Positions 35,158-45,816 of a stretch of 64,000 nucleotides of DNA are shown one piece after another. The stretch's first letter is position 1. Each line of letters starts with the position of its first letter. This DNA is from Phlebopus portentosus (lineage: Eukaryota; Basidiomycota; Agaricomycetes; Boletales; Boletinellaceae): positions 2,790,001 through 2,854,000 of the forward strand of contig JAYXKI010000002.1 in the NCBI GenBank assembly GCA_037892935.1, given 5' to 3'. A program made the translations under genes and the position numbers. A model generated the notes under the pieces. That model worked only from the letters and a program-made list of their open reading frames with translations, was not told the origin of the DNA and ran no database searches.

Positions 35158-36693
35158 TTAATACCTGTCACGGTCGCGATCATCCCTGGTCTTCTCGCGC
35201 CGCCTATCGTCATCTCTTCTCCTCCTATTCCGATCCTTTTCATAATCTTTTTCCCCATCCATCCTTCTGTCTTTGCGGTCATAGTCATAGTCGCGGCCCC
35301 TTTCTCGGTCCGACCACTTATAATCGTATTCCCGATCTCTGTCCCTTCGTCTATCATACTCAGAGTCGCGATCTCTATCATCGTTTCGGCGACGATCGCG
35401 CGTTCGGTCCTTATCCCTATCTGATTTGTCTGCCCTTCTCCTATCAGGATCCGGTGACCTCGAGGTCCTTCGCGAAGAAGGCGCTGACCCGGAGTCTCGT
35501 CCACTTCCTTCTCGTTCTTTCTTCACTACCGGTATGTATCGTCTCTCTGGCCTCGCGGATTTCTTCGATTTAGAGCCATCGTCAACGACTTCACGCTCTT
35601 TCGCACCTATACCTAAAAGTGCAGGTCGGGCAGCGGGGAGATATGGCTCCACAGGACCAGTTCGTGTACGGGAAGCGGCCTGTCCGGGCTTCCAACCCAT
35701 TCCGCGAAGTAGTGCTGCGCCAAACTGTTCGACAGGCACTCGCTCGTAATCATCAAGAGTTGCAGGATCAGGACGAGTAACGACATCTTTTCGATAGGCG
35801 TCCGTTTCGTCTGCAGGACGCGTCCAGTCGTTGCTGTTCACCGGAATCGCATCAATTGAGAGCTCAGAATCCGCATCGTGTTCACCATTGACTCTGGCAA
35901 GAATCGCCCGGATAGCTTTGTCGTCTTCAGTTTCTTCACGGGCATTGACTGCCTCGGTAGTAGTAACTTCTTCAAACAGCGTGGTGGTGTCGCCATCTAT
36001 ATCCATACGCGTTTTCTTCTCCATTTTTACTAGGCCAATAGCCTGAGGTCTGGAGTTGATGGTATCCTTCGTACCCAATCCTCCAACAGAGCCGTCGGCA
36101 CCCGTCTTTGCTGCACCGCTGGCGGGGGCGAACATTTCCGCTGCTTTGCGCTTACGTGCAATCTCTCTCCAGTCGCGATTCGCAAGAGCGGGAATAACAA
36201 GAGGGCCCTCGACTTTCTTCTTTCCATTCAGTCTATTTGTGCCAGTGAAGTGGGCTACTTTGAGTTGAGGACCTGGACAATATGAGCGTGAAAGAAGTAC
36301 ACACCGCTGCACACCGAACTGGTTGAATCCTGTTACTATCTCATCGACGCCTTCCTCCTCGTCGCTTGAGTCTGGTTCAGCAATTCTGCTTGGTGGGCGA
36401 GATGACCTGTCATTCGAAAGTGGACTGCCTGGAGTTGAACGACCACTCTCCATGAGACGTTTCGGTAGAGCTGGTATTTTGAATCCCTCTCCATCGGTAT
36501 CAGGACCAGACGACCCTTGCCTCGATACCGGTGTCGGACGGCGAACAGTAAAAGAGACTTTGGATGGTGCTCCTGATGTGGACATCATGGTGGTGGTCAC
36601 TGGAGAACTTGGAGTTCGTGACTGAGTCGATCTTCGTTCGGCTTTCCGCTGACGTAATTTTAAATCACGTGAGAAAGCGATGCTGCTGGACAT
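35158..36693 (-). CDS. SPP2: SPP2/GPKOW-type G-patch splicing factor
   Basis: Spp2 binds the DEAH helicase Prp2 through its G-patch and activates the spliceosome before the first catalytic step. The start at 36693 gives MSSSIAFSRDLKLRQRKAER; an upstream in-frame ATG adds only 21 residues. The N-terminal half is Ser/Pro-rich, then GPLVIPALANRDWREIARKR, a family block. The key region RVPVEQFGAALLRGMGWKPG is the G-patch/Prp2-binding motif (FGxALLRGMGW). The C-terminus, encoded at 35160-35450, is a long Arg/Asp/Glu/Tyr-rich tail (RDR and RDYDYDR repeats) typical of spliceosomal proteins. One exon can carry the whole ORF. It is divergent from the RING gene with 140 bp between starts. Confidence 0.9.
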   Translation of the reverse strand: MSSSIAFSRDLKLRQRKAERRSTQSRTPSSPVTTTMMSTSGAPSKVSFTVRRPTPVSRQGSSGPDTDGEGFKIPALPKRLMESGRSTPGSPLSNDRSSRPPSRIAEPDSSDEEEGVDEIVTGFNQFGVQRCVLLSRSYCPGPQLKVAHFTGTNRLNGKKKVEGPLVIPALANRDWREIARKRKAAEMFAPASGAAKTGADGSVGGLGTKDTINSRPQAIGLVKMEKKTRMDIDGDTTTLFEEVTTTEAVNAREETEDDKAIRAILARVNGEHDADSELSIDAIPVNSNDWTRPADETDAYRKDVVTRPDPATLDDYERVPVEQFGAALLRGMGWKPGQAASRTRTGPVEPYLPAARPALLGIGAKEREVVDDGSKSKKSARPERRYIPVVKKEREGSGRDSGSAPSSRRTSRSPDPDRRRADKSDRDKDRTRDRRRNDDRDRDSEYDRRRDRDREYDYKWSDRERGRDYDYDRKDRRMDGEKDYEKDRNRRRRDDDRRREKTRDDRDRDRY

Positions 36694-36833
36694 GTCGATG
36701 CGTCTGTTTGACTTGGACAGTTCCAGTTCCACAATAACTGGAACGACCACAAACACATATCCTTATAGTCTTTGCTAATTTCTCTAATTTACTCCTATCA
36801 TATTCAGTATTTCGGCATCTTTCCTTCAACGCA

Positions 36834-38617
36834 TTGCAGCATTGTAGACCTGGACCAAAGGGCACTCCGATTCTTACTGTGGACGATCTGCTTATGGACC
36901 AGGAAGAACCTCTGCAACATCAAGACTTTAGCATCTGGGAGTTCGTGACTTGCGCCAAGTGTAACCATGCTTTCTCTGTAGACGGTACCTCTGGACCAAG
37001 CATACCTTTTTGGATTACGGAATGCGGCCATGTCCTTTGCAATGCGCATCTAAGTAAGTTCGAGCGAGAGGAAAGCGTGGAACGTGACGCGCTGAACGAG
37101 GTTTTGTAGACGCTGATCAAAGCTGTCCGAGCTGTAACGCACAGAAGATTGAGCTCATGCCGTTACAGAAGGAGGTGAGCGTTCCTTTCTTGCTTTCGTC
37201 TGGAGTATACTTCATTGCTAGGATGGAACTGTTCAAGATGCCACCCCCGTTCTCCGACTGGTTTTGCTCGCTTCCCTTCAAACTGGATTCCCTTGCGCAA
37301 GCATCAAAGGTTCTCTATTGGTCACTTGCCTGTCTATTACTTTACTTGAAGATCTACTGTAGTTCCAATATGAACGATTGGCTGGTACTGCCAGGTACTA
37401 CAAGGCTCGTTATGAACAAAGTCAAGCATTATTCGCCCGCTTTAAAGATCAGATCTCACAGATGAAGGCAATTCGAAAGTCTGTTGCTTTTGGACGTTTC
37501 TTTTCCATCCTGCAATAACTTTGATGACTGCTGCTTTTCGCGTCGTCCAGAGAAAACGAGGCTCTAAAAAGCGAAATTGCACGATTACGCGGTGAATGGA
37601 ATGACAACGAGCGAAAGGAAGACCAGCAAAGTAACAACCTGTATCAACAGGAGCCAGCAACTTATGTTAATGCGAACGGAAAGCGTCGCCTTGTGGACAC
37701 TGGGCTGTATGTATGCGCTCTTGTGTTTCTCTGTGCGCTGATTTAATACCTGATCCTGATCCCTGCTTATGAAGAGCTATGTCGAGTCCACGTTCGGTAC
37801 ACACACCCATGGGTCCACCTCGCATCACACTTCCTCCAAATCATGACCCTCCGCCGTCTCTTTCCCGACTCGAGACACAGAATGGCTTCAACAATCAGAA
37901 TTCCCAGCCTCCCGGTTCAGGTCATTTCGCTCAGTGAGCCCTCGTTGTTCTAACTCGGAATATTTGATCTAATTCCTTGGTCATCTCGTAGACAATACGC
38001 TTATAATCCACCGCAATCTTCTCAGACACAACGACCGGCGCAGCAAGTGCTTTCGAATGAGCAGCAAGCGCCTATCCGACAGCAACAGAATGAAAGACGG
38101 CTTATGCCACCTCCACCTCCACCTGTTCAAAATAGGCAACTCGGTACAATTCAGCAAAGTCGGCAGATTCAGAGGGTCATGACGCCTAGAGTGCCGGATC
38201 AGGCGCAATTTCGGCAGAGTAAGCAAATCCGGGCTGTTTATATGCAACTTGTTGCTCACGATTTGCTTAGACCATTCTCAGACGCAAATGCCTCAGCTAT
38301 CTAATCACATAGGCGGCCAACAGCACCGCACTCAGGATACAGGAGCAGGCCGGCATCAAAGCCTTGGTCAAGCACCACGGCGTTTCATTCCCCCAGGAGC
38401 ATTAGTGTCAAATACGTTGCCCGGAGTGTCGAATTCACAACGGTTTGTGCCTTCTACACCCAACGGTTCTCAACAGCGTTTCGTCCCTCAAACCCCGACT
38501 ACCGGAAATGGAAGACGGTTCATGCCTCCAAGTTCCTCAGGTATCGGGTCTACACAAAGAAGATCGGGATTCGGGAATGCGTACACGCAGCGAGCAGCAT
38601 TCGCACCACCAGGATAG
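36834..38617 (+). CDS. RING-finger protein resembling the Zip3/Hei10/RNF212 meiotic SUMO/ubiquitin ligase group
   Basis: Exon 1 has a RING start FVTCAKCNHAF and TECGHVLCNAHL. The next exon gives ADQSCPSCNAQKIELMPLQ, completing a compact C-x2-C ... C-G-H-x2-C-x2-H ... C-x2-C finger. It is followed by PPFSDWFCSLPFKLDSLAQA, then a coiled coil (QYERLAGTARYYKARYEQSQ; ENEALKSEIARLRGE) and a long Gln/Pro/Ser-rich tail with FVPSTPNGSQQRFVPQTP repeats up to 38617. A short N-terminal RING, then a coiled coil, then a Ser/Thr-rich tail is the layout of Zip3/Hei10/RNF212, which mark crossover sites. The call rests on layout and local resemblance; an unrelated RING ligase is possible. Start could also be the ATG at 36894. 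Confidence 0.55.
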
Positions 38618-39400
38618 CTTAATGTGACCGGGAGTTTTATTGCTTGTGCTGATTTTCTGCGCTCATCTGTAATCGAGCTTCCAAACATATAAGCACGGGG
38701 AACGGCGAATGAATTGCTGCGGCCAGCTCTTAGAGTATAAACAGCAGTGCTGGCCTTCATGTTCTTTTCCAGATATTATATGTCAGTCAAGTCTGATTCA
38801 TTTGGTGCATTAACTTCTTCACTGGCTATTATCTCGTGTACCGGGCCGTGTTCGAAACGGAGGTCCTGAGAAATGTAATTGTCAATAAAACGCGGCGTAT
38901 GTGACTTCCCTTCTGATTATTTTCGCCATAATGGGACAACCCTTGTTATCTTCATGTCGTTAAGAACTCTCATCGATGCACAACTCTTCGGCTCTCATTA
39001 GCCCTGACTGACGTTCGATAAGTCTGAACCTTTACACACTTTTGCACAACAAAGAAGTTTGCGATATTCATTAGAAGCGTCGGTCCTACTTTCCTACCCC
39101 CGGTCTCTCAGATGAATTCTACTACAATGCTTGCGGCAGCTCGTGGTTTTCAGAAGCAGTTTGAGTTAGACACCACGCTCGAATTGATGGCTGTACCACA
39201 GAACGCCATTACTGTCACACGCGTCGTCACGCGTATCCATTGTCACGGTTGCGTGCGTGCCAACCTAACCTGAACTTGAATCTGGTCCTCATTTCCCCCG
39301 AGTGTCCTACTCCCATTTCGTCCTCCCATGATCCCAGCGTCTTCATTTTAAGCAAAAAAAACTGAAGGAGTCCTCTGGAGAGCTATCATCTTCATCAGGA
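38618..39400. other. Intergenic between RING gene and JmjC gene
   Basis: This 783-bp gap between two genes in the same orientation should contain the RING 3' UTR and the JmjC promoter. No other gene or repeat is visible. Confidence 0.45.
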
Positions 39401-42400
39401 ATGATGGCGACGTCCACAAAAAGTTGGACCCCAGAGAAGCTTGTAGCGCTCGGACCGCGGATGCAACACGTCCCTCGCATGTCTTCCATAAAGGATAGTG
39501 CACGCCTTCACGAGATTATAAAGGAGTATGAAGCGAGCGGCGTGCCGCTCATTACAGAAGACTGGGAGAAGACTCCGCAATGGCCTGGGGATAAGCTGTT
39601 CGGAGTTGATTGGTTATTAGAGCACGGAGATGAAAGTATGCGTATATTACGTAATTTTGATTCTCAATTCCAATCCAATGCTCGCTGATTCTGCTTCTAG
39701 CGATTGCTGCTCGCGACTGTGTAAGTCTCAGGGATAAAGAAGTTCTTTTCAGGGATTTCATTGAAAGGAGCAGGACGATTCCAGAGTACGCGGAAGGGGA
39801 TGGTAGGGTTATTTATTTCCCAGAACCGAGATTTACGTTGAATATTATATCAAAGACGACGAAAGGTTATACGGAAAGGATGCTGTTTGTCCGAAAGAAT
39901 GGCAGGAATGGCTGCTGCAGAGTCCCCTTCCTAGTTTCTTGAAGCCAGATGGCTCAGAGGATCTTCTTGACTTACTTCCGGAACCTGTACGCCCTTCTCA
40001 ATGGTGCTTCGTTGTGAATCAATCTATTAATATCTGCGTTTCAGGAACGCGTCGAGACGCTCATGTGTTACTACGGAGTAGGCGATACCTTCACCGCAGC
40101 ACATAAAGATCTCTGCGCATCTTCGGGCCATAATCTCATGTGCAGCGCCGAGCGAGGCGGATCGGCCTTCTGGTTCATGACACGCTCTTCTGACTCAGCT
40201 CGCGCAGCATCCTATTTCCAAAAGCTCGGTTCGGAACTGGATCATGAGATACGCGTCGCAACTCCGGAAGAGTTCGCGAAGGCGCCGTTCACTGTGTATA
40301 TTTGTGAACAGCGCGTGGGTGATTTGGTCCTTGTACCCCGCCGATCGTGCCATCAGGTCGTGAATCATGGTGGGATTACTGCGAAGATGTCGTGGTCTAG
40401 GATGACTGTTGAAGGGCTGTGCGCGGCATTTCATCATGAATTACCAGTTTATAGGAGGTACTGTACTCTATTTCTTCTGCTGACACATTGTCTTGTTGAT
40501 GCTGATCACTTGTCTAAGAGTTTGCCGATCTGAAACGTACCGGGTGAAGCTACTTGTGTACCGCGCACTCTTGAAATATACTGAAGACCTTGAGAGAGAA
40601 CAAGAGCAATTGAAGGCAAACAGATCGACCGCTGCGAATGCGCCTTGTAAGATGCGGGCCGAAAGGGCATCATCCGTGGCTTCGCAGGAGTCTTCTCTTA
40701 CTTCTCTACCCTCTGAATCGGAAGATTGTCAAGAGACAGACGCTTTTACAGCTCTAGCGCCGGGACACAAGAAACTCGTCAAAGACGTCCGTACATTGTT
40801 GGATATATACAATAAAATCCTGAAAGAAGAGCACCAAGGCGATTATCAGTGCGAAATGCGAATACGTCGCTCATCGGCTGGTCAATCTTCATCTTGCCTT
40901 GCCGTAGAGCACACTGATGTCGGGTTTCCCTCCATTTCTGCCCCTGCGATGCTTTATCATGACGGTCTTACCTGCGATTTCTGCGGTGCAGATATCTTCC
41001 AGAGCTTCTTTGAGTGTCAACGGTGTTTCAATGGGGAAGACAATTTAATAGTGTGTCCGGGCTGTTATATCGAGGGTCGAACGTGCAGTTGCACAATCAT
41101 GACTCCAACGCAGCAGTTTCCTATGGACCTACTTTTCGGAGTGCAAAATAGAGCACAAAGACTATTGAACTTCGATGGTTATGGAAAGATGGTAAAAGCT
41201 ACTGAGCTATCTCATCGGTGAGTTCACACGTCCTTCGCTTAAACCAAGTCCTCATATATCGACTGTTAACGCAGGACGGTGGACGGCTGTGTTGAACATC
41301 CAGGTATATTCTCAGCTGCTTGCCAGCTTCTTCAGGTTCGGATTTCGAGGCGAGATATGGTAATTACCTGTTTCTTCTACCTTGGCTAGTCGACACTAGA
41401 TTTTATTATCAATAGCAACCCATATATGCCTGTAGAAAGGGGGATCAAACGAGACACAACGTTCCCGCAGCTGGAGCGATTAATTGCAAAAAATGTCATG
41501 CAGCACGCTGTTTCAAACACATACTGAAATGCGGCTTCTACGTCGCGGATGCGCTCATGCTGCACCTCTCGGATGGTACGCATGAGGCATGGCATTCCAA
41601 GCATGCAAAGATCTCAAAAAAGACCTGGGCTGCGAAGACTGTTGATGCACTGAAGGCGGAAGAGATGGGCGGGCCATGTGACATGCGAGTCGCCCTTGTT
41701 TTGTACGCAGAGAGGTTTACGTCTTGTCGACCAATGAGCAATAAAGTCAAGTACGGCTGGTACGATACCATGTTTCATCTCAAGCCTGAAAAGGTTAGCA
41801 GGATCTGTTGCGATTTCTTTTTCGATTTCTTATGGATACAAACTCTAATAGACGAGCACCTCATCGTCCACCGTCGAAGGTTTCAAAGGTGCTGTTCTAG
41901 GTGAAGACGGCGAGTTGACCCAGGACAGCACCGAAGTTAACTCAGATGAGGACACCGTTTACCGTGGTCCGGTCCGGAAGCACTCAGGGATCAAGCTTCG
42001 TTTGAACATGAAGAGCTTGCCACGTCGAACAGCTCCGCGAAGCGAAGTATATGTTCATCTCGACAGGTTGACTGAAGAGGAAAGAGAAAACTTCTACTGG
42101 CGTGGTCCTCAAATATCTGCTATGGCGTCGCAATTCTCCCCTGGACCTTCCTCCCGTGCTCGTATAGTCAGAGTGCGTGCTCCGTTCTTCTTATACAACA
42201 GCACTCCCCTTACTTGTTATAAACAGCCTTCAAGGTCTGACCATGCGAGAATTGCCCAACCTAATCTTGTTGTTCGCACGCGTAAGGGATCACGAAAGCG
42301 ACCACCTGGAGTTCCTGCGAATAGATTTTCATCTCACCGACAACATGAGCAAGAGTCACACGAAGAGTCGTCTTCTAGTGAGGAGCAAATCTACGACGTG

Positions 42401-43607
42401 CGAAAGCGTTTGCCTTCGACAGTCAAAGTTGGGCCCCCGATTGGGCAGAAGCGAAATACTGAGAAAACACGGAAAGTGTCTAATACCAGTCGATATCAGG
42501 CGAAACATCGGCTTCAGGAATCTCGGATGTCCGAGAATCACGTCAAGGATACGCCCTCAATTGATTCAGGTGAACGAGTTGGATCAGCTTCACGAGAACC
42601 TTCGGTCGATTTTATCATCGCAAATAATCACGAAGCGTCTAATTCATCGAAGCTTCGCGTTTCTCAAAGTCCTGCATCGTATGGATCGAAACATTCTCTG
42701 ACAACGTCGAAAACTAAGATAGCATCTAATGACCAAGTTGTTCATCTTAGTTCATCCAGCCTTACTGAAATCATGCGAATGCTCGAGAAGAATGAACAAG
42801 ACATCAGACAAAGCAAGCAGGAGAAAGAGGAAATCATGGCCGAAGTGGAGAAGTTGAAAAAAGAGCTTAGAGAGGTCAGAGGATACCAAGAGGAGTTGCA
42901 AGAAATGAAGATGGAAATTACACGTCTCAAGAAAGAAAAGTCGCAGGTACGACGGCAGCTGGATGCTCGATCCGTCGTGAACAACGATACCATTGCCTTC
43001 CCTGATACCTCCGTTGACGGTTCGCCTCAGGTATGTCGTCTTGTCTCATACAAATTTGTCTTCCGTTAATATTATTTATATTGAGCTTCAGCGCACGCCA
43101 TCCAATATCCCTGCGCTGCCAAGCTTTGTAAATCGGAAGTCTACACAGCCTGTCTCGATCGTAACCTACAAAAAGGATAATCCAGCAGGAATCACGTCCC
43201 GGATACCCAACCGACCATCACTGCCGTCTCGGATGGACGGTGTCACTCCCGTTACGCCTTCAAAGGATGATCGGTCAAGAAAGAGAAGGTTGGAAATGAT
43301 GGTGGGCGATCGATCGGGAATATCAATACAAGAACCAATTTATATTGCAGAAACGCTGAGCGATGCGCCCGAATTACCTCCGCCACGACAAAAGCGTCTG
43401 AAGCATAAGTCGGTGTTGGGAGGGAATGTAGCCAAACGTCGAAGATTCGAAGACGACAGGGAAGAAGTAGGGTCTCCAGATCCATCTCATGCATCGCTTA
43501 TGCCACAGACGCCTTCTCGGGCGAACGATTATTATGACTCCGACGGTGATTCGGTATTTATTGAATCGGAACTGCTACAAAAGAAAGCGTCGCATGCGTA
43601 TGCCTAG
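39401..43607 (+). CDS. JmjC-domain protein (histone-demethylase-like) with Cys-rich region and C-terminal coiled coil
   Basis: JmjC proteins are Fe(II)/2-oxoglutarate oxygenases, many removing methyl groups from histone lysines. Early exons encode KLVALGPRMQHVPRMSSI and YEASGVPLITEDWEKTPQWP, then YIKDDERLYGKD and CPKEWQEWLLQSPLPSFL. The JmjC core reads ERVETLMCYYG, GDTFTAAHKDLCASSGHNLM (iron ligands H and D in HKD), FTVYICEQRVGDLVLVPRRS and CHQVVNHGG (third ligand H). A zinc-binding Cys-rich segment follows (CDFCGADIFQSFFECQRCF, CPGCYIEGRTCSC), then a second Cys/His patch (CKKCHAARCFKHILKCG). The region from 41915 is long, basic and disordered, with a strong coiled coil (about 42760-42970) and an end at 43607. 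I join it to the JmjC part by shared orientation and continuous open exons, but two genes are possible. Confidence 0.75.
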
Positions 43608-44037
43608 ATGCGAAGTTCGCTTGCACAGGAACGTCAATAATTATCGCACTCGCCAGTTGTGCTCTGATCTACTCCGAATCGTTCAGGGAGAACCTCGCCG
43701 CACTTTCCCCATCACTCATTTGTTTTCACCTGTGCATATCTTTCATTATACCACACCCTACTTTGATATACAGATATATGATACGATCTCTCGTAGTTCA
43801 CTCTACTTTTCATTACCCAGTCACCAAGCTTTGTGCACTTGCTCTCTATGCTTTCGGAACTTCCACAGCTTGTACAAGATGCTCTGGTTATGCATCGTCG
43901 CTATCGTCGTCTTGCTTTAGTTAGAATATAGATCCATCAACATTTATGTATGTATATAAGAAGGTTCTATATAAAGTACATCAAACTCTGATAACCTGAA
44001 AAATAAAGACTATAGACATAGAGAAATATCAAAGCAA
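43608..44037. other. Intergenic: JmjC 3' side and downstream flank of U6
   Basis: This 430-bp stretch is AT-rich, especially 43920-44040. I looked for a downstream Pol III B box (GGTTCGANNCC on the minus strand), as yeast U6 has, and did not see a good match. Confidence 0.5.
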
Positions 44038-44108
44038 AAAAGAGCAATAAATATTGTGCACCGAAGTGCATTCCACTCTGAAAAGCGTGTCATCCTTGTG
44101 CAGGGGCC

Positions 44109-44139
<31 letters not shown>

Positions 44140-44163
44140 TTCGTGTGTCACCCCGAAGGGGAC
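44038..44163 (-). ncRNA. SNR6: U6 spliceosomal snRNA
   Basis: The minus strand carries the invariant U6 core: ATTGGAACGATACAGAGAAG (containing ACAGAGA, which pairs with the 5' splice site), then ATTAGCATGGCCCCTGCACA (with the AGC catalytic triad) and AGGATGACACGC, the start of the intramolecular stem-loop. The 5' hairpin is CCCCTTCGGGG, so transcription starts near 44163. No intron interrupts it, unlike U6 of some other fungi. The RNA continues into a second UUCG hairpin, TGCACTTCGGTGCA, and then a T run at about 44037-44042 on the minus strand that should stop Pol III. Both ends are estimates. It is head-to-head with SLT11, about 157 bp away. Confidence 0.95.
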
Positions 44164-44320
44164 GGTAGTAGTTGCCTTCTTTGGGTGGGTGCCGCGTCGT
44201 TTTTGAGTTTTGGTCAGTCGCCGGGGTTAGCATTTCAAGTCACGTGCCGAATGAGTCTCCAGTTTGTGAACTTTGATTTACAACAACTCTTACTGAGGCT
44301 ATCATCTATAGAACTGCAAG

Positions 44321-45630
44321 ATGCCACCAAAAGCAGATATCAACAAAGCTGGCTGGGAACAGAGCGAGTTTCCAATTCTCTGCGAAACTTGTATGGAATC
44401 CTCGTTTTTCTCCATTCTTATTCATCTGAACCCAACATTTCGTCAACAGGTCTGGGAGACAATGCATTCGTCCGGATGGTACGCCTATTAGTTTGATCCT
44501 CAAGTATGCATACAATGACCACGAATATACTATGCAGACGAAGCAAGAATTTGGACGCCCATGCGGGACTTGTGCACGTCCTTTCACGGTCTTCAGATGG
44601 AACCCAGGACAAGGGATGCGGTACAAGCACACTGTCATTTGCCAAACATGCGCCAAGATCAAGAACGTCTGCCAGACTTGTCTACTGGACCTCGAGTATG
44701 GGCTTCCGACGCAGGTCAGGGATGCCGCTTTGGGCATCAAGAGCGCCGCGCCGAGCAGTGACATCAACAGGGAGTATTTTGCACAAAATATGGATGGGAA
44801 GGTGCGCTTCTTTCTCGCCTTTCCTTAACAAAGGCGTGGTATCCTGACCATAGTGCTGTGTATAGCTTGAAGGAAATAAGTCCTTATTGGACTCAACCAG
44901 AACTCAGTCAGCTGGGAAGGAGATGCTGAAGCAATTGGCGCGGACAGATCCTTATTACAAACGAAACCGACCAAAGATCTGTTCGTTCTTCGCTAAAGGC
45001 GAATGCAATCGGGGGAACGAGTGTCCCTACAGGTATGCCGTATAACTTTATCTTATAAACCTATTAATGTCGATCGTGCATCGTACAGACATGAAATGCC
45101 GGAGGACAACGAACTCTCGAAGCAAAACATGCAAGACCGGTACTATGGTCGAAAGGACCCCGTTGCACGGAAGATTCTCGGGCTGAACGCAGAGACCCAG
45201 GGTCTGAAGCCACCAGAAGACAAGTCAATCGTAGGTGCTCATCCATCCATTCACTATTTCCTGCGTTACTCATCAACATTAACCACAGACGTCCTTATTC
45301 CTCTCCTCCCTCCCTCAAAGCGCAACCGAACAATCCATCCGTACGCAAGTCGTGCAAACTCTTCCAGTATCCGCCGCCCCTTCCCCTTCGACCGACGCTA
45401 ATCCGGCAAACGCGATACGCTCAATCGTGCATGTGGCCAAGTCGCGCTGCGCGTTTGTGAATTTCGTGAATAGGAATGCAGCGGAGAGGGCGGCGGAGGT
45501 GTGGTCGGCTGGCCTTGAGATTGATGGGGAGAGGGTTAATGTGAAGTGGGGGAGAAGTCGGCCGAAGGCTGGGAATGGAAAGGAAGAAGTTGGACCAGTG
45601 GCCACGTCGACTGTGCCTGTGGTTACATAG
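44321..45630 (+). CDS. SLT11: SLT11/ECM2/RBM22 splicing factor
   Basis: Slt11/Ecm2 (human RBM22) sits in the active spliceosome, where it contacts the U6 stem-loop and the intron RNA. Exon 1 (start 44321) is [20 protein letters not shown] with CETC. Further exons give LGDNAFVRM, then [38 protein letters not shown] and [14 protein letters not shown]: the family's N-terminal zinc ribbons. A CCCH zinc finger follows ([20 protein letters not shown]), then [17 protein letters not shown] and an RRM ([51 protein letters not shown]). The stop is at 45630. All domains occur in the family order. Confidence 0.95.
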
Positions 45631-45816
45631 TCCTGCTGCGCTTCCTAGTTCATTGCCTTCTTCCTCATTATTGCTTTATGATTGCGGAATTACAGACGTT
45701 TCATTCATCTGACACATCTGACTACTAGCAGTGCAAAATGTACAACCTTAAGATTTTGCAACTCTCTCTGCGCGTGTGTATATGATAGTGACCAACAGAA
45801 TCTAAGACATCTGTGT

